A DNA stretch of 6,687 nt, taken from contig JACPVD010000187.1 of assembly GCA_016191895.1 (NCBI GenBank), positions 1 through 6,687 on the forward strand. Direction: 5' to 3'. The translations under genes and the position numbers were made by a program. Source of the stretch: Chloroflexota bacterium (GTDB taxonomy: Bacteria; Chloroflexota; Anaerolineae; Anaerolineales; Villigracilaceae). Every line of letters begins with the position of its first letter. Positions within the stretch are counted from its first letter, which is position 1. Shown in pieces: positions 1-5,062 of the stretch. The notes under the pieces are model-generated. The model saw only the letters and a list, made by a program, of their open reading frames with translations, did not search any database and was not told the DNA's origin.

Positions 1-676
1 CCGCGCCCGCGGCTTCGTCCACAAACCAGATGGATTGCGCCTCTGCGTTGATGGCCTTGTTCACCTCCCGAAAAATATGCGGGATTAAAGTGTCGATATC
101 CAGCGTCTCATGCAGGTGACTGCTGACGTGGCTGAGCAGTTTTTGCCGTTCGACGGTGCGGTTGTAACTCTCGAAAAGCCGGGTATTCTGGATGGCGAGG
201 GCGATGCGCCCGGCCAGTTCGCCGATGAAATCGCGGTCTTCTTGTGTAAAGGCGGGCTTGTCGATCTTGTTGAATACATCGACCTCCCCGATCAATTTTC
301 CCCGTGCCATCAATGGGACGCTGACAACGCTTTGAAAACGCGCCCCCATGTGATTTCGATAGACATCCGTCTTCATCCAGCGGGATTGATGCGAGTGGTC
401 GTGTTTGGCCCCGCCAATGGAAACGGTTCGATAGGCTTCTATAAACTTCTTCGCGCGGGTTTTGATTCCGACCATCTCCCGCCTGCGCGGGCCGACGGCA
501 TGAATGCATTTGAGTTCCGTCTCGGCCTCGTCGAGAATCCAGAGTAATGCGCCTTCGCTGGAAACCGCGCCCTGCATTTGCGCAAGCGCCGAATGCAAGA
601 TGGGATCCAGTTCAGGCATGGACGAAAATGCCTGATCGATTTCCGGAATCAGCAAACGGGGGTTTGACAACGCCAT
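1..676 (-). CDS. GAF-domain sensor/regulatory protein, N-terminal part (C-terminus off the left edge)
   Basis: The minus-strand frame is open from an ATG at 676 to the window edge, giving 225 residues with no stop. Residues ~24-167 form a GAF domain. It ends in the typical SVVSVPL-x4-GKLIGEVDVFNK strand pattern (~116-137), followed by FTQEDRDFIGELAGRIALAIQNTRLFE (142-169 in two parts), the hallmark closing helix of bacterial GAF domains. A short helical linker (~170-185) leads into a second GAF-like start (LHETLDIDTLIPHIF, ~188-202). GAF domains bind small ligands or mediate signalling in the cytoplasm. In Chloroflexota, multi-GAF chains usually end in a histidine kinase, GGDEF or phosphatase output, but the output module here is outside the window, so the role is unknown. 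No signal peptide or membrane segment is visible. The start is supported by GGAG nine bases upstream. It is transcribed divergently from the SulP gene. The domain call is confident, the output function is not. Confidence 0.88.
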   Translation of the reverse strand, partial: MALSNPRLLIPEIDQAFSSMPELDPILHSALAQMQGAVSSEGALLWILDEAETELKCIHAVGPRRREMVGIKTRAKKFIEAYRTVSIGGAKHDHSHQSRWMKTDVYRNHMGARFQSVVSVPLMARGKLIGEVDVFNKIDKPAFTQEDRDFIGELAGRIALAIQNTRLFESYNRTVERQKLLSHVSSHLHETLDIDTLIPHIFREVNKAINAEAQSIWFVDEAAGA

Positions 677-685
677 GGATGGATT

Positions 686-689
686 CTCC
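686..689 (-). promoter_or_regulatory. Shine-Dalgarno site of the GAF protein gene
   Basis: On the minus strand GGAG lies nine bases before the ATG at 676. It is the only purine-rich core near the start and fixes the start codon choice. Confidence 0.6.
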
Positions 690-717
690 GTAACCGAAAT
701 GGCCGCAGTGTAGTTTC

Positions 718-723
718 AGTATA
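718..723 (-). promoter_or_regulatory. Candidate -10 element for the GAF protein gene
   Basis: The minus strand reads TATACT here, five of six matches to TATAAT, about 42 bases upstream of the GAF start codon. No good -35 hexamer sits at 16-18 bp; a TTGACG occurs only 10 bp upstream, too close. This is a tentative promoter based on one hexamer in an AT-richer spot of the divergent intergenic region. Confidence 0.3.
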
Positions 724-748
724 CTTCGGATTGCGTCAAATAAAAAGC

Positions 749-786
749 GCGCGAATCTGGTTATGATAAAATACCGCCATTCGCGC
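749..786. repeat. Inverted repeat (8-bp arms) flanking the candidate sulP -10
   Basis: GCGCGAAT at 749-756 is exactly mirrored by ATTCGCGC at 779-786, with a 22-bp spacer containing TATGAT. The arm centres are about 30 bp apart, close to three helical turns. This geometry suits a dimeric regulator bridging a promoter or a DNA loop, but an 8-bp match in this stretch could also be chance. Confidence 0.45.
762..767 (+). promoter_or_regulatory. Candidate -10 element for the sulP gene
   Basis: TATGAT, five of six matches to TATAAT, lies in an AT-rich patch between the arms of an 8-bp inverted repeat (749-756 and 779-786). Transcription from it would start near 774 and leave a leader of about 73 nt containing the 785-819 hairpin. 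No recognisable -35 box sits at normal spacing, so any promoter here would be weak or activator-dependent. Confidence 0.3.
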
Positions 787-819
787 AAAGGACGCCCGGG
801 GGGAGCATCGAGCCTTTGC
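785..819 (+). repeat. Inverted repeat / possible leader hairpin upstream of sulP
   Basis: GCAAAGG (785-791) is perfectly mirrored by CCTTTGC (813-819) across a 21-nt loop that contains a G-run (798-803). It lies 15 nt before the sulP Shine-Dalgarno core. No U-run follows, so it does not look like an intrinsic terminator; a leader RNA structure is possible. It shares two bases (785-786) with the upstream 8-bp inverted repeat. Confidence 0.4.
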
Positions 820-834
820 AAAAATTCTATATTT

Positions 835-838
835 GGAG
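835..838 (+). promoter_or_regulatory. Shine-Dalgarno site of the SulP gene
   Basis: GGAG lies nine bases before the ATG at 848. A TTG at 833 in the same frame would extend the protein by five residues but overlaps this site, so the ATG at 848 is preferred. Confidence 0.7.
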
Positions 839-847
839 ATACAACCC

Positions 848-2518
848 ATGCCACGTCGTTCCCTTGCTCGCCTTTACAAGGACGAGTTTTCAGGCTATTC
901 CTTTGCCCGCTTTCAGCAGGACCTGCTCGCCGGCCTCACCGTCGCCGCGGTTGCGCTTCCGCTCGCGCTTGCGTTCGGGGTCGCGTCGGGCGCAACCGCC
1001 GCCGCCGGGCTTGTCACTGCCATTCTGGCCGGCCTCATTATGGGCGTCCTCGGCGGTGCGCCTTACCAGATCAGCGGGCCCACAGGCGCAATGTCCGCCG
1101 TGTTGATCGTGCTGGTCACACGCTACGGCCTCGAAGGAATCTGGATCGCCGGCCTGCTTTCAGGAATCATCCTCCTGCTTATCGGAATCATGCGCCTCGG
1201 GCGGTTCATTGCTTTTATCCCCGCACCCGTCATCAGCGGATTCACTTCCGGAATCGCGCTCATCATTTTCATCGGCCAGATCGACAACTTCATCGGCTTC
1301 AAAACTCCCGCCACAGAAACTGCCGCGCAAAAATTCATCGGCTATTTTAACGCGCCGCTCTCGCCGGATTGGCGCACCATCGTTCTCGGCTTCGTCGTCA
1401 TCGGGACAATGGTCTTCTGGCCGCAAACGTGGAACGCTCGATTCCCGTCCTCGCTATTGGGAATCATCCTTGCCGCGCTTCTTAATTGGACGTTGAACTG
1501 GTCGGCCCCAATGATCGGAGCCATCCCCCAAACCTTGTTCCTCGAACAACGCCTCAGCCTTTCCAACATCCCGTTCGATCACCTCGCCGATTTCCTCGCC
1601 CCAACGCTGACGATTACCGCCCTCGGCGCGGTGGAATCGTTGCTGGCCGGTGCCGTCGGCTCGAACATGACCGGCATTCGTTTGCAGGCCAATCAGGAAC
1701 TCATCGCGCAGGGTGTGGGGAACATGGTCATTCCCTTCTTTGGCGGGGTGCCGGCTACGGCCGCCATCGCCCGCTCCAGTGTGGGAATCAAATCCGGCGG
1801 ACAAACTCGTTTGGTCAGCATTATTCATGCGATTGGGTTGTTGCTTTCCATGTTTCTATTGACGCCCTTTATGGAAAAGATTCCGCTTGCCGCATTGGCG
1901 GGCGTGTTGATGGTTACTGCCGTGCGCATGAACGAATGGAACGCGATCAAATTCATCTTCGGCAAACGCTTCAAGACGGATATGATTGCCTTCACCATTA
2001 CCATGCTTGCCACCATCGTCCTTGATTTGACGCAGGCCATCCTCATCGGCTCCTTCCTCGCGGGCGCAGTCTTCCTGAACAAGATCGCCAGCATCGAGAT
2101 CACCGTGCAAAACGTGGACGTGACCCGACTCAGGAAAAAGGGCATCGAAACCGAAGGCCGTTGTAACCATGTTCGCGTGGCGTTCCTCACCGGGCCGCTC
2201 TTCTTCGCCGCCACCGGTCAATTCAACGAAGCCTTTGCAGACTTGAAAGATACCCATGCGCTTATCCTCTCGATGCGCGGCGTGTCGCTGGTGGATACCG
2301 CCGGGCTCGAAGCCATTCACCGCCTGCACGAACGCCTGCACAAACAGGGCGGCGCGCTCATGTTCGCGGGCATGCATGACAACGCATATAACATGATGAA
2401 GCGTGGTGGACTTGTGGAAACCATTGGGAAGAAAAACTTCTTCTGGTCGAGCGATCAAGCCATCGTGGAGGCGGAAAGGCGGAAGTGCAGGTTCTGTAAA
2501 AATGTGTGGCAGGTATAA
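848..2518 (+). CDS. SulP/SLC26-family anion permease with C-terminal STAS domain
   Basis: The 556-residue length is normal for bacterial SulP carriers of the inner membrane (sulfate, bicarbonate or carboxylate). The transmembrane part spans ~22-415 with many hydrophobic helices: the opening DLLAGLTVAAVALPLALAFG (25-44), the TM3 half-helix signature SGPTGA (76-81), and the second-repeat segment with E263 and SGGQT (316-320). A hydrophilic linker (~418-438) leads to a cytoplasmic STAS domain (~439-545), seen from the LILSMRGVSLVDTAGLEAI pattern with D483-T484. By eye it resembles cyanobacterial BicA in the N-terminal third. However, the BicA Na+-site residues Asp258, Thr262 and Thr302 appear as Glu263, Ala and Ile, and R309-S310 sits where SLC26 proteins carry Arg-Ser. 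H+-coupled transport or exchange is therefore more likely than Na+ symport. The substrate cannot be assigned. It heads a run with tatD 10 nt downstream. Confidence 0.93.
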   Translation: MPRRSLARLYKDEFSGYSFARFQQDLLAGLTVAAVALPLALAFGVASGATAAAGLVTAILAGLIMGVLGGAPYQISGPTGAMSAVLIVLVTRYGLEGIWIAGLLSGIILLLIGIMRLGRFIAFIPAPVISGFTSGIALIIFIGQIDNFIGFKTPATETAAQKFIGYFNAPLSPDWRTIVLGFVVIGTMVFWPQTWNARFPSSLLGIILAALLNWTLNWSAPMIGAIPQTLFLEQRLSLSNIPFDHLADFLAPTLTITALGAVESLLAGAVGSNMTGIRLQANQELIAQGVGNMVIPFFGGVPATAAIARSSVGIKSGGQTRLVSIIHAIGLLLSMFLLTPFMEKIPLAALAGVLMVTAVRMNEWNAIKFIFGKRFKTDMIAFTITMLATIVLDLTQAILIGSFLAGAVFLNKIASIEITVQNVDVTRLRKKGIETEGRCNHVRVAFLTGPLFFAATGQFNEAFADLKDTHALILSMRGVSLVDTAGLEAIHRLHERLHKQGGALMFAGMHDNAYNMMKRGGLVETIGKKNFFWSSDQAIVEAERRKCRFCKNVWQV

Positions 2519-2519
2519 T
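2514..2519 (+). promoter_or_regulatory. Perfect -10 box TATAAT immediately upstream of tatD
   Basis: TATAAT overlaps the sulP stop codon (TAA at 2516-2518) and ends nine bases before the tatD ATG. Transcription would normally begin about seven bases downstream, at or within a few bases of the ATG, giving a leaderless or nearly leaderless mRNA. The -35 region is weak (TTCTGT at 2492-2497, 16-bp spacing). No good Shine-Dalgarno is present; AGG at 2511-2513 is 15 bases away. Confidence 0.45.
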
Positions 2520-2528
2520 CCCAAAGCA

Positions 2529-3347
2529 ATGCTCACCGACACTCACTGCCACCTCGATTACCATAAATTCAACTCCGACCGCGCGGACGTAATTCAGCGC
2601 GCAAAAGATTCAGGGCTGATTCGGATTCTCGTGCCGGGACTCCATCACATGTCCAGTATTGATGCGGTTCGGTTGGCAGAGTCAAATCCCGGCGTGTATG
2701 CGGCCGTTGGGTTTCATCCAACCGACCTTGGGGAGTTCTCCGAAAAAACATTCCAACAAGTGAAGGAACTTGCTACGCACCCAAAGGTCGTTGCCATCGG
2801 CGAGATCGGGCTTGATTATTACTGGGTGAAGGAAGAAGACAAACGTGCCGTTCAGCGCGATGTGTTGAAACGGCAATTGCAATTTGCGGGTGAAATCAAC
2901 AAGCCCGTTGTGATTCATATGCGCGAGGATGGTGATGCGTGGTTCGGCCCGGCCTCGGCGGATTTGTTGACGATTTTGGGGGAGTGGCAAGAGAGTTTGC
3001 GCGGGCCGCTGGCCGAAAAGCCCGGCGTGCTTCATTCCTTCAATGGAACGCTGGAAACGGCCCAAAGAGCGCTGGCGATGAATTTTTACATCGGGGTCAC
3101 GGGGCCGGTCACGTATAAAAACGCGGAACAAAAGCGCGAAATTACACGACATCTGCCACTTGACAAAATCCTGATCGAAACTGACGCGCCATTTCTCACT
3201 CCTGCGCCCTTTCGTGGGCGGCGCAACGAACCCGCCTATGTTCAACATATTGCTGATAAAATAGCGGAAATCCATTTAAAAAGCCCTGCGGAGATCGCGC
3301 ACATCACCACAGCAAATGCGGCGCGGCTCTTTGCATGGGGAGACTGA
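2529..3347 (+). CDS. tatD: TatD-family metal-dependent hydrolase (DNase)
   Basis: The 272-residue protein has the usual TatD length and the full set of metal ligands of this amidohydrolase-type TIM barrel: H6 and H8 in TDTHCHLD, E92 in VAIGEIGLDYYW, H130 in PVVIHMRE, H169 in GVLHSFNG, and D219 in LIETDAPFLTP, followed by the diagnostic FRGRRNEPAYV (228-238). TatD proteins act as 3'-5' exo/endonucleases in DNA quality control, and some relatives (DTD3-like) act as D-aminoacyl-tRNA deacylases; the sequence does not separate these. The stretch between H130 and H169 is somewhat longer than in E. coli-type TatD. The ATG at 2529 is chosen because the HxH motif must lie at the very N-terminus; the frame is open further upstream inside sulP. 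It lies 10 nt after sulP and 1 nt before the prenyl synthase gene, so it is likely co-transcribed with the latter. Confidence 0.95.
   Translation: MLTDTHCHLDYHKFNSDRADVIQRAKDSGLIRILVPGLHHMSSIDAVRLAESNPGVYAAVGFHPTDLGEFSEKTFQQVKELATHPKVVAIGEIGLDYYWVKEEDKRAVQRDVLKRQLQFAGEINKPVVIHMREDGDAWFGPASADLLTILGEWQESLRGPLAEKPGVLHSFNGTLETAQRALAMNFYIGVTGPVTYKNAEQKREITRHLPLDKILIETDAPFLTPAPFRGRRNEPAYVQHIADKIAEIHLKSPAEIAHITTANAARLFAWGD
3337..3342 (+). promoter_or_regulatory. Shine-Dalgarno site that decides a TTG start
   Basis: GGGGAG lies at the end of the tatD coding region, six bases before TTG at 3349. It favours TTG 3349 over the in-frame ATG at 3316, which has no comparable site and would overlap tatD by 32 bases. 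Confidence 0.6.
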
Positions 3348-3348
3348 T

Positions 3349-4314
3349 TTGAACTCGGTAACCTTTTCCTCGCCCGTTTTGGAAGAAATCAAACTTGTCG
3401 AAGATCGAATGCGGATGCAGGCCGACGAAAGCCATTCCGACCTGCGTGCCGCGTTGGAGCATTTGCTTGCGGCGGGAGGCAAGCGTGTCCGCCCGACCCT
3501 TTGCATGCTCGTCGGAAACATGCTGGGCGCGCCCCTCGACAAACTCGTCAGCCTCGGCGCGGCGGTTGAGTTGTTGCACACCGCCACCCTTGTCCATGAT
3601 GATTTGATCGACGGCGCATTGCTTCGCCGCGGCCTGCCCACATTGAATGCCCGCTGGTCGCCGCCCGCCACCGTGCTCACCGGCGACTTTCTCTTTGCCC
3701 GCGCCGCCAAACTCGCCGCCGAAACCGATCACCTGCCGTTGATGAAATTATTTTCCGAAACGCTGGCGATTATAGTGAACGGCGAATTGACTCAAATGTT
3801 CACCTCGCGCGGACTGATCAGCCGCGATAATTATTACAATCGCATCTACGCCAAGACTGCCTCATTGTTCGAAATGACCGCGCGAGCGGCTTCGATGGTC
3901 AGCCCGGTGGACGATGAGATTACAGAGTCGATGCGCGATTTTGGATACCAGATCGGCATGGCCTTCCAAATCGCGGACGACATCCTCGACTTCAACGGGG
4001 AACAATCGGCCGTGGGTAAACCTCTCGGCTCCGACTTGCATAACGGTCTGATCACCCTCCCGGCCATTTACTACGCCGAATCCAATCCCGGCGACCCGGA
4101 CATTCTCTCGCTCCCCAGCGGCGGCTGGACCCACACCGAAAACATGACCCGCCTCGTGGAGAAGATCCGCGCCAGCCGCGCTTCGCAACAAGCCATGCGT
4201 GAAGCCGAGCAACATGTCGATCGCGCCCTTGCCATTCTCGATTCGTTCGATAACTGCGCCGAACGCCACGCGCTGGAGAGTTTGGCGAAATATATTGTGG
4301 ATCGAAAAATGTAG
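3349..4314 (+). CDS. Polyprenyl diphosphate synthase (trans, long-chain type)
   Basis: The protein (321 residues from the TTG start) is a type I trans-prenyltransferase. It has GGKRVRP (43-49) for isopentenyl diphosphate binding, the first Asp-rich motif HDDLID (D84, D85, D88), the second Asp-rich motif QIADDILD (D210, D211, D214), and K224 in the following loop. It adds isopentenyl diphosphate units to an allylic primer in the cytoplasm. The residue five before the first Asp motif is small (A79) rather than aromatic, which in this family permits long products. A menaquinone side-chain synthase (hepta- to nonaprenyl) is therefore likelier than a farnesyl or geranylgeranyl synthase. This is a family rule, not proof. 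The start is TTG, one base after the tatD stop, with GGGGAG six bases before it, suggesting translational coupling. An ATG at 3316 is the alternative, giving 332 residues. Confidence 0.93.
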   Translation: MNSVTFSSPVLEEIKLVEDRMRMQADESHSDLRAALEHLLAAGGKRVRPTLCMLVGNMLGAPLDKLVSLGAAVELLHTATLVHDDLIDGALLRRGLPTLNARWSPPATVLTGDFLFARAAKLAAETDHLPLMKLFSETLAIIVNGELTQMFTSRGLISRDNYYNRIYAKTASLFEMTARAASMVSPVDDEITESMRDFGYQIGMAFQIADDILDFNGEQSAVGKPLGSDLHNGLITLPAIYYAESNPGDPDILSLPSGGWTHTENMTRLVEKIRASRASQQAMREAEQHVDRALAILDSFDNCAERHALESLAKYIVDRKM

Positions 4315-4352
4315 TTGGTTGTTTGATCGTTGGGTCGTTTCGTGGTTTGTGG
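4313..4352. repeat. Degenerate octamer tandem repeat
   Basis: Five consecutive 8-bp units begin at 4313: AGTTGGTT, GTTTGATC, GTTGGGTC, GTTTCGTG, GTTTGTGG. They approximate GTTTGGTC with one to three mismatches each. The block overlaps the last two bases of the prenyl synthase stop codon and fills the first part of the gap before the heptamer array. It is too divergent for recent slippage to be certain. Confidence 0.45.
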
Positions 4353-4371
4353 TAGTTCCGCCGTTTGCCAC

Positions 4372-4448
4372 AACCTGCAACCTGCAATCTGTAACTTGTA
4401 ACCTGTAACTTGTAACTTGTAACTTGTAACTTGTAACCTGTAACTTGT
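4372..4448. repeat. Heptanucleotide tandem array, 11 units
   Basis: Eleven head-to-tail 7-bp units follow AAC(T/C)TG(T/C): AACCTGC twice, AATCTGT, AACTTGT, AACCTGT, AACTTGT four times, AACCTGT, AACTTGT. Variation is only C/T transitions at three positions (3, 4 and 7), and the core of four identical units suggests recent slippage or local duplication. The array ends nine bases before the yceD start codon. The plus strand carries a stop (TAA) in each frame every 21 bp, while the minus strand is open in all frames, which produces spurious long antisense reading frames. Confidence 0.95.
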
Positions 4449-4457
4449 CTCCCTCCC

Positions 4458-4967
4458 ATGCCTTCCCCCCGCAAACCCTTTCGTATCAATGTCGGATTCA
4501 TTGCCCACGAAGAGATCGGGCGCAATCACGATTTTCCGTTCGAGTTCGACGAAATCACCCTCGGCGATGATTTCGCATTGCGCAACTTCAGCGGCAATGC
4601 CAACATTGGCCGCACGCCGCAGGGACTGGTGGTGCAGGCGGAGTTTTCCGCGGAAACCGCGCTGGAATGTGTTCGCTGCCTGACTGATTTCGACCACGCC
4701 CTTGATTGGGAGTTCACCGAGTTATACGCCTTCGACTCGCGTTCCGAAACCGAGTCGGGACTCATCCTCCCCGAAGACGCGCACATCGACCTTGCTGTTC
4801 TCATCTATGAGTATGCGTTGCTGGAAGTGCCCATCAGCCCCATTTGCAAGCCGGATTGCCAGGGTTTGTGCGTTGAGTGCGGCCAAAACCTGAATGAGAT
4901 GGATTGCGGTCACAGCCAGGAAGATAACGATTCTCCGTTTGCCAGGCTCAAGGATTTGTTGAAATAG
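4458..4967 (+). CDS. yceD: DUF177 / YceD family protein
   Basis: The 169-residue protein matches the YceD (DUF177) layout. It opens with FRINVGF near the N-terminus, then has a central ALECVRCLTDF with a Cys pair (C71, C74), and ends in the diagnostic C-terminal block ICKPDCQGLCVECGQNLN (C130, C134, C138, C141), C150 and H152, closing with DSPFARLKDLLK. The Cys set looks able to bind zinc. YceD proteins are linked to 23S rRNA processing or accumulation and ribosome assembly, and the gene very often sits directly before rpmF (ribosomal protein L32). No rpmF follows here. The ATG at 4458 is the only possible start, because an in-frame TAA at 4434-4436 lies in the repeat array. Unusually, there is no Shine-Dalgarno; the nine bases before the ATG are CTCCCTCCC. 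Confidence 0.88.
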   Translation: MPSPRKPFRINVGFIAHEEIGRNHDFPFEFDEITLGDDFALRNFSGNANIGRTPQGLVVQAEFSAETALECVRCLTDFDHALDWEFTELYAFDSRSETESGLILPEDAHIDLAVLIYEYALLEVPISPICKPDCQGLCVECGQNLNEMDCGHSQEDNDSPFARLKDLLK

Positions 4968-5062
4968 AAATTCCGAGAGAACCTATTCGACGAAAAACAT
5001 GCGCTTCGACTGCGCTCACGCCGTCCCGACGTTCTTTCGGGGGCGCGGATTGATTGTGTTGC
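4968..5062 (+). other. Intergenic spacer between yceD and the GT87-like gene
   Basis: No coding region, clear promoter or U-tailed terminator is visible in these 95 bases. A weak 5-bp hairpin (CCCGA 5025-5029 with TCGGG 5037-5041) lacks a following T-run. The phrase TTCGACTGCGCTCA (5005-5018) resembles the arm of dispersed GC-rich intergenic repeats, but only one arm is present. Confidence 0.4.

Noticed and set aside
108..547. Reading frames of 133-145 residues in other frames opposite or within the GAF gene
   Set aside because: The frame giving clean GAF motifs is the one starting at 676 on the minus strand and running off the edge; the others lack recognisable motifs.
763..1350. 195-residue plus-strand frame starting inside the sulP leader
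   Set aside because: It overlaps sulP out of frame, and its Arg/His-rich translation is typical of an off-frame read of GC-rich DNA.
1856..2542. 228-residue minus-strand reading frame opposite sulP
   Set aside because: It is antisense to the conserved STAS region of sulP and shows no family pattern; a shadow of codon bias.
2682..3275. 197-residue minus-strand frame opposite tatD
   Set aside because: Antisense to a gene with all catalytic motifs intact; no motif of its own.
4372..4448. CRISPR array
   Set aside because: Units are 7 bp, head to tail, with no spacers and no cas genes nearby.
4052..4697. Long minus-strand reading frames through the repeat array, encoding a periodic peptide (YKLQVTS repeats)
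   Set aside because: A 7-bp unit without stops on the minus strand stays open in every frame and yields a 7-residue periodic peptide automatically. The frames also run antisense through the conserved prenyl synthase and yceD genes.
5025..5041. Intrinsic terminator after yceD
   Set aside because: The stem is only 5 bp with a 7-nt loop and no T-run follows.
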